A DNA stretch of 64,000 nt from Rippkaea orientalis PCC 8801. Its GTDB lineage: Bacteria; Cyanobacteriota; Cyanobacteriia; Cyanobacteriales; Microcystaceae. Positions within the stretch are counted from its first letter, which is position 1. Each line of letters opens with the position of its first letter. Shown in pieces: positions 18,416 to 27,495 of this stretch. The position numbers and the translations under genes were made by a program. The notes below the pieces were generated by a model. The model saw nothing but the letters and a program-made list of their open reading frames with translations, made no database searches and had not been told where the DNA came from. The stretch is from the NCBI RefSeq assembly GCF_000021805.1, contig NC_011726.1:3938097-4002096 (forward strand), read 5' to 3'.

Positions 18416-20398
18416 ATGAATCAAGATCTTGCCAGAAAAGCCAATATATTAGTTATTGATGACCATCAATCTAATCTGAATGTACTCACGAAGATGTTGT
18501 CTGAACAAGGCTACAAAGTTCAGTTTGCTTTGAGTGGAAAATTGGCTCTTACTTGGATAGAAAGGAATTTACCTGACTTGATTTTGTTAGATATTTTAAT
18601 GGTAGATATGGATGGTTATGACGTTTGTAAGAGACTTAAGAATAATCCGATCACCCGTCATATTCCTGTGATTTTTATTAGTGGCTTAGAGAAATCTTTG
18701 GATAAAGCCAAAGCCTTTGAAGTCGGAGGGGTTGATTATATTACTAAGCCTTTTGATATTGCTGAAGTTTTAGCCAAGGTTAATAATCAATTAGAAACTC
18801 ACTTTTTCAAACTCAAACTACAATCGAATCAGCAAAAATTACAAGAAGCCGTCAAAGAAAGAAAGGAATATGAGGACAATTTTTTTGCATCTCGTTCTTT
18901 ATTATCAGGTATTTTTAACGCCTCTTTAGATGGGATAGTCGCTATGGAGTCCGTGCGAGATATAACCGGAGAAATTAAAGATTTTCGCTGTATTGCAGCT
19001 AACCCTATGGTAACTCAAGCATTAGGGATTCAGTCAGAAGATTTGATCGGAAAAATTAAGCTTAAAAAATGGATCAAGTCCATTAATGCTAATCTCTTTG
19101 ATGCTTTAGTTAACGTGGTTGAAACGGCGACAAACTTAGAAAATGATTTTTGTTACACTCAAGATGATCAAAAAAAATGGTATCATTATCTTGCTGTTAA
19201 ATTAGGCGATGGATTTGCCATGACAGTGCGAGATATTACTCAACATCGGCAAATGTCACTACAGTTAGCAGAACAAAATATTGCCCTTCAAAAAGAAATT
19301 GCTGAACGGAAAAAATCGGAATTTATTTTACGGACAAATCTACGACAAAACTTACTCTTACGCGCCATTAGTGAGGATATTCGTTCTTCCTTAGACATTC
19401 AATATATTTTTGAAACGGCTGCTCAACAAATTGGTCATAATTTTAAAGTGAATCGTTGTTTGATTCAAACCTATACTAATGAGCCAATTCCTCGCATACT
19501 CTATGTTGCTGAGTATTTAGACTCTGGAGAACCTTCCATTATAGATCGAGAAAAATTATTAGAAGCTAATGCTAACTTGCCAATGATTTTGTCAGAAAAC
19601 AAAGTTTTTTTTACTGACAATGTTGATGGAAATAAAAGTTTAGAAAAGAGTCGAGAATTTTTCCGGTCGCGGGGTGTCAAATCAATTATGATGGTCAAAA
19701 CTTACTATCAATCAAAAGCTAATGGATTGGTTTATTTAGAACAATGTAATTATCATCGCCAATGGACAGAAGAAGAAATGAGTCTTTTAGAATCAGTGGC
19801 GGCTCAATTAGGTATTGCGATCGCCCACAGTCATCTATTAGAACAGCTTAAAGAAGCCAACGAAAAATTAGCCGCTTTAGCCAATTTAGATGGATTAACT
19901 CAAGTTGCAAATCGTCGTCATTTTGATGAAATTTTAGCTCAACGATGGAAACAATGCGCCAGAGAAAAACAGCCCCTATCTTTAATTATGTGTGATGTGG
20001 ATTATTTTAAACGTTATAATGATTTTTACGGTCATCAAATGGGAGATGAGTGTTTAATAAAAGTGGCTCAAACCATTGCTAAAACAGTTCAACGTCCAGG
20101 GGATTTAGTCGCCCGTTGGGGGGGGGAAGAATTTGCCGTTATTTTACCTAATACTGATGTTAATGGAGTCAAATATATCGCGCAATCCATTCGAGAACAA
20201 GTGCAAAGCTTAGCCATTATCCATGAAGATTCACCGATCAAAAATCAGGTTAGTATTAGCTTAGGAATTGCGACTATTATTCCTCCTGCAAAAACCTTAG
20301 AAAACAATCATGAAAGTTTAATTAAAGCATTGATCGCTCAAGCCGATCAAGCCCTATATCAAGCCAAAGAACAAGGACGCGATCGCATTGCTCCCTAA
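18416..20398 (+). CDS. REC-PAS-GAF-GGDEF response regulator, diguanylate cyclase
   Basis: Counting from MNQDLARK, this 660-residue protein has REC (about 8-125, acceptor D59 in ILLDILMV), a PAS-like sensor (about 155-285), a short coiled coil, a GAF domain (about 315-475) and a GGDEF domain (about 495-655). The catalytic motif is RWGGEEFAVILP, an active-type GGEEF, so it should make cyclic di-GMP from GTP. The GAF lacks an obvious bilin-binding cysteine motif. An upstream ATG at 18371 would add 15 residues that do not fit the family. No partner kinase is adjacent. Confidence 0.9.
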   Translation: MNQDLARKANILVIDDHQSNLNVLTKMLSEQGYKVQFALSGKLALTWIERNLPDLILLDILMVDMDGYDVCKRLKNNPITRHIPVIFISGLEKSLDKAKAFEVGGVDYITKPFDIAEVLAKVNNQLETHFFKLKLQSNQQKLQEAVKERKEYEDNFFASRSLLSGIFNASLDGIVAMESVRDITGEIKDFRCIAANPMVTQALGIQSEDLIGKIKLKKWIKSINANLFDALVNVVETATNLENDFCYTQDDQKKWYHYLAVKLGDGFAMTVRDITQHRQMSLQLAEQNIALQKEIAERKKSEFILRTNLRQNLLLRAISEDIRSSLDIQYIFETAAQQIGHNFKVNRCLIQTYTNEPIPRILYVAEYLDSGEPSIIDREKLLEANANLPMILSENKVFFTDNVDGNKSLEKSREFFRSRGVKSIMMVKTYYQSKANGLVYLEQCNYHRQWTEEEMSLLESVAAQLGIAIAHSHLLEQLKEANEKLAALANLDGLTQVANRRHFDEILAQRWKQCAREKQPLSLIMCDVDYFKRYNDFYGHQMGDECLIKVAQTIAKTVQRPGDLVARWGGEEFAVILPNTDVNGVKYIAQSIREQVQSLAIIHEDSPIKNQVSISLGIATIIPPAKTLENNHESLIKALIAQADQALYQAKEQGRDRIAP

Positions 20399-20479
20399 GT
20401 TGATTTCTTCGTGTTGTTTTGCTATGCTAATAAAGAATAGACCAAAAAAAATTTTAAATTATCCTAAACACTTTTAACC

Positions 20480-22972
20480 TTGATTCAACAAGAAACCTTA
20501 GAACTTCTAGAATGGTCACGGCTATGTCAACACCTAGCCACCTTTGCAGCGACAAAATTAGGGTCATTATCGGCTCAAAAACTATCAATTCCGACAAATA
20601 TTGAAGAAAGTAAACAGCTTTTAGCCCAAACTCAAGAAATTTATCGGTTAGAACAAAATTTAGACATAAAATGGTCTTTTGACGGCATTAACGACATTGG
20701 AGACTCCCTAGAACGAGCTCAACTGGGGGGAATGCTATCAGGACAAGAATTGCTCAACATCGCTACAACCCTAGCGGGAGTAAGACGGCTCAGACGAATT
20801 ATCGAAAATCAAGAAGATTTCCCTATTTTAGCCGAATTGGTGGAAGATGTTCGGACGTATCCAGAAATAGAGCAAAATATCTACCATTGTATCGATGAAG
20901 CCGGAAAAGTGGCCGATCGCGCCAGTGTTAAATTAGGAGAAATTCGTCGTCATCTCAAGGATATCCGCGATCGCATCGTCCAGAAACTCCAAAACATTAT
21001 CCAACGGCAAGGGGGAGCCATACAAGAACCCGTCATCACCCAACGGGGCGATCGCTTTGTTATCCCTGTAAAAGCCCCCCAAAAAGACCAAATTCCAGGG
21101 ATTATTCACGACAGTTCTAGTACAGGAGCTACCCTGTACATTGAACCCAACTCCATTGTGGAATGGGGCAACAAACGCCGTCAATATCTACGCCAAGAAC
21201 AGGTAGAAGAAGAGGCGATTTTACGGAAATTAAGCGCGGAAATTGCCGAAGTTTACGACGATCTCGATTACTTACTCGCCATTGCGACTATTCTTGACTT
21301 AACGACAGCAAAAGCCCGTTATAGCCTGTGGTTAGAAGGAAATGCCCCCAGATTCATCAATTTTGACCAAACCGAACTCATTACCCTCCGACAATTACGC
21401 CATCCCCTCCTCGTTTGGCAACAGAAACACGAACAGGGAGTCCCCGTGGTTCCCATCAACGTCCAGGTTGACCCCAAAATCCGCGTAGTTGCCATCACAG
21501 GACCCAATACCGGAGGAAAAACCGTTACCCTCAAAACCATCGGGTTAGCAGCGTTAATGGCAAAAGTTGGGTTATTTATCCCCGCAAAAGAACCCGTAGA
21601 AATACCTTGGTTTGAGCAAGTTTTAGCCGATATTGGCGATGAACAGTCCATTGAGCAGAGTTTATCGACCTTTTCAGGTCATATTCGCCGTATCGTTCGG
21701 ATTACGGAAGGATTAGGCAATCAGGAAGATCAAGGCAACAGGCAACAGGCAACAGGCAACAGTGAAGATCAAGGCAGCAGCGAAAATATCCCCCCCTCAC
21801 CCCCTCCCCCCCTCCCCCCCTCACCCCCTCCCAATACCCTCGTACTACTCGATGAAGTCGGTGCCGGAACCGATCCCGCAGAAGGGAGTGCTCTGGCGAT
21901 CGCCCTCCTCAACTATTTAGCCGATCATGCGCTGCTGACAATTGCTACAACCCACTACGGCGAACTAAAAGCCCTGAAATACCAAGATTCGCGCTTTGAG
22001 AACGCTTCAGTAGAATTTGACGATCAAACCCTTTCCCCTACCTATCGCCTGTTGTGGGGCATTCCAGGGCGGTCTAATGCCCTAATTATTGCCCAACGGT
22101 TGGGGTTAAATTTAGAGATTGTCCAAGAAGCCAAAACCCGTATCGGGGGCTTTTCTGAGGAAATTAATCAAGTCATTGCAGGTTTAGAAGCGCAACGGCG
22201 AGAACAGGAACAAAAAGCCCTAGAAGCTAAGCAATTACTGCAAAAAACCGAGAAATTTTATACCGAAGTTTCCGAAAAAGCCACTTCTTTGCAACAGAGG
22301 GAACAGGAATTAAAACGCTATCAGGAACAGGAAGTTCAAAAGGCGATCGCCCAAGCAAAAGAAGAAATTGCCCAAGTGATCCGTCAGTTACAACAGGGTT
22401 CACAAACCGCGCAAAAAGCCCAACAAGCGACAGAAGCGTTAGATCAAATTACTCAACATCAGTTACCAAAAACCCCGAAAAAACAAGCGAGTTATCAACC
22501 GAAAGTCGGGGAAAGAATTAGGCTTTCTAATTTAGGACAAACCGCAGAAGTGTTGGAAATTGATGAAGAGGCACAAGCGTTAACCGTTCGGTTTGGACTG
22601 ATGAAAATGACGGTTGCTTTGACAGAAATTGAGTCCCTTGATGGCAAAAAAGTTGAGATTCAAACCCAGAAGAAAACGCCAACAGTTACGGCAACAAAAC
22701 CCGATAAAAGTGCATCCGTTCCCATTATTCGGACTTCGCAAAATACGGTAGATATTCGAGGGAGTCGAGTCGCTGAAGCAGAGTCAGATTTAGAGAAGGC
22801 GATCGCGTTAGCCACAGCTTCAGGAATATTGTGGATTATTCATGGCAAAGGAACGGGGAAATTACGCCAAGGAGTCCATGAATTTTTGAAGCTACATCCG
22901 CAAATTGATCGCTTTGAATTAGCCCCCCAAAATGAAGGCGGATCGGGGGTCACTTTGGCTTATTTAAAATGA
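20480..22972 (+). CDS. mutS2: Endonuclease MutS2 with in-frame low-complexity insertion
   Basis: This 830-residue MutS2 is implicated in recombination control and ribosome rescue. The order is core/clamp domains, the ATPase with Walker A GPNTGGKT at 341-348 and Walker B LVLLDEVGAGTD near 454-465, a coiled region, and the C-terminal Smr domain (VDIRGSRVAEAE, then WIIHGKGTGKLRQG). It starts with TTG. Between HIRRIVRITEGLG and NTLVLLDE there are about 39 extra residues, rich in Gln/Asn/Gly and then Pro/Ser, where relatives have only a few. The frame stays open, so the gene is presumably functional. Confidence 0.93.
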   Translation: MIQQETLELLEWSRLCQHLATFAATKLGSLSAQKLSIPTNIEESKQLLAQTQEIYRLEQNLDIKWSFDGINDIGDSLERAQLGGMLSGQELLNIATTLAGVRRLRRIIENQEDFPILAELVEDVRTYPEIEQNIYHCIDEAGKVADRASVKLGEIRRHLKDIRDRIVQKLQNIIQRQGGAIQEPVITQRGDRFVIPVKAPQKDQIPGIIHDSSSTGATLYIEPNSIVEWGNKRRQYLRQEQVEEEAILRKLSAEIAEVYDDLDYLLAIATILDLTTAKARYSLWLEGNAPRFINFDQTELITLRQLRHPLLVWQQKHEQGVPVVPINVQVDPKIRVVAITGPNTGGKTVTLKTIGLAALMAKVGLFIPAKEPVEIPWFEQVLADIGDEQSIEQSLSTFSGHIRRIVRITEGLGNQEDQGNRQQATGNSEDQGSSENIPPSPPPPLPPSPPPNTLVLLDEVGAGTDPAEGSALAIALLNYLADHALLTIATTHYGELKALKYQDSRFENASVEFDDQTLSPTYRLLWGIPGRSNALIIAQRLGLNLEIVQEAKTRIGGFSEEINQVIAGLEAQRREQEQKALEAKQLLQKTEKFYTEVSEKATSLQQREQELKRYQEQEVQKAIAQAKEEIAQVIRQLQQGSQTAQKAQQATEALDQITQHQLPKTPKKQASYQPKVGERIRLSNLGQTAEVLEIDEEAQALTVRFGLMKMTVALTEIESLDGKKVEIQTQKKTPTVTATKPDKSASVPIIRTSQNTVDIRGSRVAEAESDLEKAIALATASGILWIIHGKGTGKLRQGVHEFLKLHPQIDRFELAPQNEGGSGVTLAYLK
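21716..21832 (+). repeat. Low-complexity repeat insertion inside mutS2
   Basis: The insert holds tandem copies of CAGGCAA (near 21738-21760) followed by a C-rich run with CCCCCTC-type units (near 21790-21832). Both resemble short repeats usually found between genes in cyanobacteria. The segment keeps the reading frame and encodes a Gln/Asn-rich then Pro-rich loop between the Walker A and B motifs of MutS2. Confidence 0.7.
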
Positions 22973-22992
22973 GTAATTAGCAATTAAGCAAT

Positions 22993-23070
22993 ATGGAATA
23001 CCTATCGATTAAAAATTTTCTAACGATTAAATCCGCTCAATTAGAAGTCAAGAAAATTAATATCCTTTTG
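22993..23070 (+). pseudogene. Stub of an AAA-type ATPase gene
   Basis: The plus strand reads MEYLSIKNFLTIKSAQLEVK then KINIL, the characteristic opening of RecF/OLD-type AAA ATPases, which normally goes on at once into a GPxxSGKS Walker A. Here the similarity stops after KINIL (about 23070); the frame then runs LKDYSQVIVA to a stop at 23100, inside the end of the methyltransferase gene. It looks like the N-terminal stub of an ATPase whose remainder was replaced by the restriction-modification module. Confidence 0.5.
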
Positions 23071-23081
23071 AAAGATTATAG

Positions 23082-24497
23082 TCAAGTCATTGTTGCATAA
23101 ATTAGGTCTAAACGATTTAAAATTGATGCTTTTATAGGACGTTTTTCATCCCAAAAAGTTAAGCATGAATAAAAATCTAATATAATTTTTGAGGTTAAAA
23201 AATCGAAGGTTTTTTCTGCGATCATTTTATCTTCAAAGGCAAGAAAATAAACCGTATCATCAAACATAACAGGTTTGTTATTGATAGTATTAATTAATCT
23301 AAAAGAAAACTGTTTATATAATCCAGAAATCGCTATTTTCCAAGGGAGAAAACTATAGTCTCCAATCCCAAAAATAGAAAATTTAGGATTTTTTTGATAT
23401 ATCTTACTTTTTCGTCTATCTAAATAATCTGCATAATATTGTAAATATTCCCAGGTTTTAGGGGCTGTTTTTTCAATTTTATCTGTAGATTCACCAATAT
23501 TTCTTTGCGTAACTAAAACATACTTTTTTGTATTAGATGTTTTATTATTAGCAATATCAGAACTTTTGAGAAGCGGAAATAAATAAGTATCTTCAAGATC
23601 CACAGTTTCATTAAACCCATTAGTTAACTTATCGTTAATTTGGCGTAATTCCATAACCTTAGAACAATCGTGTTTAAGTCCTGAACGCCATTTTTGTTGA
23701 TTTTTGTTAGTATATAGAAAATTTAGCTCTTTGAAGCGGTTTAAATTTCTAACTAAGATCTTATTATGATATCCTATTGTTTCAAATGATGAGGTTTCTA
23801 AGTTCTCAAAGACAGAACAAAAATACTGCTTAAAATCAGGAGAAATTTCACAAAATAATAAACTAGCATCAACAGCAACATTAAAGTATTTTTTAGCATC
23901 AATCTTGTAAGTAGCAAACTGCTTTAAATTGTAGTTTTGAGAAGAGATATAGTTTAATATTTTTCTGGTAACAGAAGTTTTGCACAACATCCCTAAATAA
24001 GCATGATTATTTTGTAATTGATCAATAGTTTTAATTAACATCCATTCTGAAATATCAAAATTACTTTTTCCCGTAATTGCATCTAATCCACTGTGCTTTT
24101 GAAAGTTATTTTTTGGAGGTAAATTATTTCCTCCAATTATTGCTTGTTTGGAATTAGTTATCCAAGGAAAATTACCAAGTATCAGAATATTACCAAATGA
24201 TAATTGTTTTAAGCTATTCCATTTAAACATTAGAAAGTCACCTTGAATCATTTCAATTCTTTGATCAGAAAAACTTCTTAAATAAGTTGAATTGATTTCT
24301 ATTCCAATGATTTTAGACGTTTCAATAAAGACCTGAGATGAGGCTTCTAAAAAATTACCAATGCCACAAGTAGGATCGATAATTAAATCAGGTTTTACTC
24401 CTAAACTATGTAATTTTTTGCAGATTTTATAAGCAAGATCTAAAGGAGTTTGAAAATCTCCATATTCTAATTTTTGATGTTGTTGATTCGTTGTCAT
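23082..24497 (-). CDS. Type II DNA adenine methyltransferase (N6A)
   Basis: This protein of about 471 residues has SAM motif I as IIDPTCGIGNFLEAS and catalytic motif IV as LGNFPWITN, an NFPW variant of the NPPY motif of N6-adenine (gamma-type) methyltransferases. The N-terminal YGDFQTPLDLA is the classic QTP segment of motif X. It protects host DNA from the endonuclease encoded just upstream. I chose the ATG at 24497; a TTG at 24509 would overlap the endonuclease stop. The gene is AT-rich relative to the neighbouring core genes, consistent with horizontal gain. Recognition site unknown. Confidence 0.85.
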   Translation of the reverse strand: MTTNQQHQKLEYGDFQTPLDLAYKICKKLHSLGVKPDLIIDPTCGIGNFLEASSQVFIETSKIIGIEINSTYLRSFSDQRIEMIQGDFLMFKWNSLKQLSFGNILILGNFPWITNSKQAIIGGNNLPPKNNFQKHSGLDAITGKSNFDISEWMLIKTIDQLQNNHAYLGMLCKTSVTRKILNYISSQNYNLKQFATYKIDAKKYFNVAVDASLLFCEISPDFKQYFCSVFENLETSSFETIGYHNKILVRNLNRFKELNFLYTNKNQQKWRSGLKHDCSKVMELRQINDKLTNGFNETVDLEDTYLFPLLKSSDIANNKTSNTKKYVLVTQRNIGESTDKIEKTAPKTWEYLQYYADYLDRRKSKIYQKNPKFSIFGIGDYSFLPWKIAISGLYKQFSFRLINTINNKPVMFDDTVYFLAFEDKMIAEKTFDFLTSKIILDFYSCLTFWDEKRPIKASILNRLDLIYATMT

Positions 24498-24505
24498 AAT
24501 TATAA

Positions 24506-25156
24506 TCAATAAATAGAAATTATCCCTTGTTGATTACCAGCAATATCAATAACCCTACTATATTGTAATCGCCACTGTAGCGCATTGGAAATTGTTAAAA
24601 ACCCTTGTAATGGAGGAGTTCTTAAAATTTCATCTGCTAGATTAGATGCTTCGATTTCATCTACGGGTAAATTTCGATCTAGCATAAAAGCAATTAAATC
24701 ATCTTTATTGCCTTCATTGTCTAAGATATTGAGAATACCACGAGTCATCTGAAAATCTGCTGTTCTTTCTGCATTGACAAAAATAGTATGAAGAATATTT
24801 AATTGTGCTGTTTTATTAATACTATCATCAAATTTTTCATAGACAAAAATAATTAAAGAATATCCTAATCCAAAAATCTTTTGTCTTGCTGATTTAAAAG
24901 GACAGGATGATTGAGGTTGTTTAATACTGGTTACTTTGATATCAATTAATAATTCAGGAAAATCAATTCCTTTAGCCGAACTTCCTACAACAAATTCATA
25001 TTTTTCTAAAAGATACGCCCTAAATTTATGTTCTAAATAAGTCCCAACAGCTTTACCATCCGTTACTCCATATAGAGAGGGTTCTGAACATTGAGATTCA
25101 ATTAAAGAAAATTGGGCAGCCTCAGAACAAAGAATTTCTTGAGTTAACTGTACCAT
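24506..25156 (-). CDS. Probable type II restriction endonuclease (PD-(D/E)xK)
   Basis: This 216-residue protein lies directly upstream of the DNA methyltransferase on the same strand. A PD-(D/E)xK-like core is visible: E42 in TYLEHKF, D65 in AKGIDFP, and D72-I-K74 in LLIDIKVTS. That is the expected order of acidic residues and lysine. The pairing with a cognate methyltransferase makes an endonuclease the best reading. The specificity and subtype cannot be told from the sequence, and I do not recognise a named relative. Confidence 0.75.
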   Translation of the reverse strand: MVQLTQEILCSEAAQFSLIESQCSEPSLYGVTDGKAVGTYLEHKFRAYLLEKYEFVVGSSAKGIDFPELLIDIKVTSIKQPQSSCPFKSARQKIFGLGYSLIIFVYEKFDDSINKTAQLNILHTIFVNAERTADFQMTRGILNILDNEGNKDDLIAFMLDRNLPVDEIEASNLADEILRTPPLQGFLTISNALQWRLQYSRVIDIAGNQQGIISIY

Positions 25157-25304
25157 ATAAACAACTCACTGCTTAATATTGACTAGAGGTCATTCTTTAT
25201 GTTATTAAATACTTGAAGCTTAAGCAAGAAAATACCAAAAAATTTTAATTGAAAGGCGATCGCTAATCTTAATTTATTATTAAATTAGAAAATAATCAAT
25301 CATT

Positions 25305-25418
25305 ATGATTATACCTACTGCTGAAGCTCTTAGTAACTATGTTGATCATTTAAAACAGCGTCAGAAACAAGATGCTTTGCTCTCTCAAAAACGCTATCAA
25401 GAAAAGTGTAATAGGTGA
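25305..25418 (+). CDS. Tiny hypothetical ORF
   Basis: A 37-codon frame starts MIIPTAEALSNYVDHLKQRQ, is Lys/Gln-rich and ends at 25418. It lies between the restriction gene and the LRAT-type gene, and faces the latter. No clear ribosome binding site is seen, and it may be the N-terminal scrap of a longer lost gene. There is no evidence of function. Confidence 0.25.
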   Translation: MIIPTAEALSNYVDHLKQRQKQDALLSQKRYQEKCNR

Positions 25419-25420
25419 GT

Positions 25421-26098
25421 TCATATTAAAAGATTTTTTAAGACTTTTTCTGTCATAATTGCTAACTGATCTAATTGTTCCTTGAAACGATTAATTTTTT
25501 GTTGATAAGTTAACTTTTTTTCTAAGGCAGCGCGGGCTAAATCATCTCGGTTTCGTTTAACTGCTTCTCTAGCAACTTGATCCCAAGTATCTCGTTCTTT
25601 AATGGCTTGTTTATATTGGGGTTGAAGATCGTCCCAAACCACTCTAATATCGTCTAAAGCTTCCTGTAATAATCGTTGGGCATTTTGGGGATCTGATTCT
25701 TTTAAGGCTTGTTTTAAAGGGTTATATAATCCCGCAACATTGAGATGTTTAAGAAAAGGAAGAAACTCTTTAATTTGAGTACTATGATTGATTCCTGTTT
25801 TACACCAAGTGGCAAAATGTTCACAATTATTAAACAAAAAATTGTATTTTTGTTCCCCTAATCTGACGTGGGCTCGACTGACAACGACATCAGGAATAAA
25901 ACAAAATTCGTTGGGATATTCCCGAAGATAAATAGAGTTTCCTCTAGTAAAGGTTAATAGGGTTGTTTTTTCGATTGTCTCACTCGGTTTTCGATAGTGA
26001 ATAACATAACCATCTCCACAATCGATGCCGTGATGTTCATAAACCCCGTTGAGGTTTAATAACTCTCGATAAACATAAATTTGATCACCCCTTGCCAT
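25421..26098 (-). CDS. LRAT-domain protein (NlpC/P60-like fold)
   Basis: This 225-residue protein has an N-terminal LRAT domain: GDQIYVYRELLNLNGVYEHH with the catalytic His, and NFLFNNCEHFATWCKTG with the catalytic Cys in the NCEHFA motif. In animals such enzymes move acyl groups or cleave phospholipids; bacterial members are mostly uncharacterised thiol acyltransferases or hydrolases. The C-terminal 100 residues are charged helices (DDLARAALEKKLTYQQKINR) of unknown role. There is no signal peptide. It is transcribed alone. Confidence 0.82.
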   Translation of the reverse strand: MARGDQIYVYRELLNLNGVYEHHGIDCGDGYVIHYRKPSETIEKTTLLTFTRGNSIYLREYPNEFCFIPDVVVSRAHVRLGEQKYNFLFNNCEHFATWCKTGINHSTQIKEFLPFLKHLNVAGLYNPLKQALKESDPQNAQRLLQEALDDIRVVWDDLQPQYKQAIKERDTWDQVAREAVKRNRDDLARAALEKKLTYQQKINRFKEQLDQLAIMTEKVLKNLLI

Positions 26099-26177
26099 TT
26101 TTGAACCATCAACTATTAACTATTTACTATAGCATTTCTCACTCTGATGAGGTACGCTTAACACCTAGATGGTTTAC

Positions 26178-26196
26178 GGGCGTGGTTTCCACGCCC
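26178..26196. repeat. Palindromic intergenic element
   Basis: Perfect 8-bp arms GGGCGTGG and CCACGCCC with a 3-base loop lie between the LRAT-type gene and the GntR gene. It resembles the short G/C-rich palindromes scattered between genes of many cyanobacteria. It could also act as a bidirectional terminator stem; no strong U tract follows. Confidence 0.45.
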
Positions 26197-26242
26197 CTAC
26201 TTTGTCCCTCCCGACCATAGGAATTGCTATATTAACGATTAA

Positions 26243-27232
26243 CTAATCTTCCCCTAATCCTAATTCTAGTTTAAGAAGATGGATCGATTTTTCTGTGATG
26301 TAATTTTCTGAACAAATAATCTCAGGGGGACGAATTAAATCCTCTCGAATGGCAACAATTGCTTGTTTAACAATAGGATAACTCGCGGGATCACTAATAA
26401 TTACTTGTGCCGAACGCACTAACCCTTGAAGCTTCCGGCGATCGCTTGCTTGAGCTAAAATTAATAATAAATCATCGCCCCGTAAGCTATGAATCAAAAT
26501 CGTCGCTACATTGAGAATCCCTGGACTGAGACTGACAATGCCTAAGCGGGTATCATTGGGTAATTTTTTAATAATTGCTAATTCTTTGCTATAATCGTAG
26601 ATATCGAGGGGAATAACTCGAATAGAATAGCGAGAGGCGATCGATTCCGCCTGAGAGAAAAAGTAACGACTGGTAACGACGGTTCCTGAGTTTGTTTCGG
26701 TCAGAACTTGGTCTAATTCTTCGATGGGAACTAATTGGACAGGGATAGCTAAGGCTTTTTCCAATTCTTGCAGGATTAATTCTCCTGCACCTAAATCTTG
26801 GGTAGGGACGGTGACTAAGACTTGGGCACTCGAACATAATCGCCAATCAATCGCAGCTAAAAATAGTTCTTTTACTTGGGAGATGGTTAACCCTTGCCAG
26901 AGTAATTCATCGAGACTTTTTTGGATTAATTGGGTGGCTTCAGGATATTGGGAAAATAAAGGCGATCCTAAGAGATTTCCTCCTTCATTACTGGTGATTT
27001 TGACATAAATTCCCGATCCAGCGATGGATTCTACTAACCCTGATTCTTCTAATTGTTGATAAATTTTATTGATAGTGTTGCGGTGGAGTCCGGTGATTGT
27101 TGCTAGTTGTCTTGTACTAGGCAAACGATGTCCGGGGGGATATTGGCGCGAAGCGATCGCAAAACGAATTTGGTCAAACAGTTGCTTAGAAGCGGGAATA
27201 TCACTATCCGATTGAATTTGGAACTGAAGCAT
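26243..27232 (-). CDS. GntR-family transcriptional regulator
   Basis: This 329-residue regulator has an N-terminal winged-helix GntR domain (residues 1-75: SDIPASKQLFDQIRFAIASR, then LPSTRQLATITGLHRNTINK) and a C-terminal domain of about 240 residues that is neither a clear aminotransferase nor UTRA domain. It is divergent from the small membrane ORF and osmoprotectant transporter gene, so it may regulate them; this is inference from position. Confidence 0.85.
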   Translation of the reverse strand: MLQFQIQSDSDIPASKQLFDQIRFAIASRQYPPGHRLPSTRQLATITGLHRNTINKIYQQLEESGLVESIAGSGIYVKITSNEGGNLLGSPLFSQYPEATQLIQKSLDELLWQGLTISQVKELFLAAIDWRLCSSAQVLVTVPTQDLGAGELILQELEKALAIPVQLVPIEELDQVLTETNSGTVVTSRYFFSQAESIASRYSIRVIPLDIYDYSKELAIIKKLPNDTRLGIVSLSPGILNVATILIHSLRGDDLLLILAQASDRRKLQGLVRSAQVIISDPASYPIVKQAIVAIREDLIRPPEIICSENYITEKSIHLLKLELGLGED

Positions 27233-27306
27233 ATCGACCAGTGCAAGGAAAGAGCCATAATACTATAGACATTATTCTATCGTAAATTGTTCCGAGGCAA
27301 AGATTA

Positions 27307-27429
27307 ATGACCAATGATTGGGTTATGTTTTTAATAGGGATTGGAATTTTAATTCTCTATTTAGGATTTTCTGCTTTAACAGAAATGGGAACGAAACTTC
27401 CTGATTTTGTTAAAAAGAAAAAGGAATAG
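27307..27429 (+). CDS. Small single-span membrane protein
   Basis: A 40-residue frame reads MTNDWVMFLIGIGILILYLG, then FSALTEMGTKLPDF and ends in VKKKKE. There is one hydrophobic span (about 6-24) and a basic tail, so a small membrane protein with the tail in the cytoplasm is likely by the positive-inside rule. It sits 66 bp before the osmoprotectant transporter gene on the same strand. I do not recognise the family. Confidence 0.45.
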   Translation: MTNDWVMFLIGIGILILYLGFSALTEMGTKLPDFVKKKKE

Positions 27430-27495
27430 CACATCATCAGAAACATCCTAGGTTTTTCTCTTGTTCAAAGAAATTTTATTGTTTTGATTATAACG

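Noticed and set aside
20933-21651. Antisense frames of 83 and 110 codons inside mutS2
   Set aside because: They overlap conserved MutS2 coding sequence; composition follows the sense codons.
26589-27008. Frames on both strands inside the GntR gene
   Set aside because: Shadows of the regulator; no independent motif.
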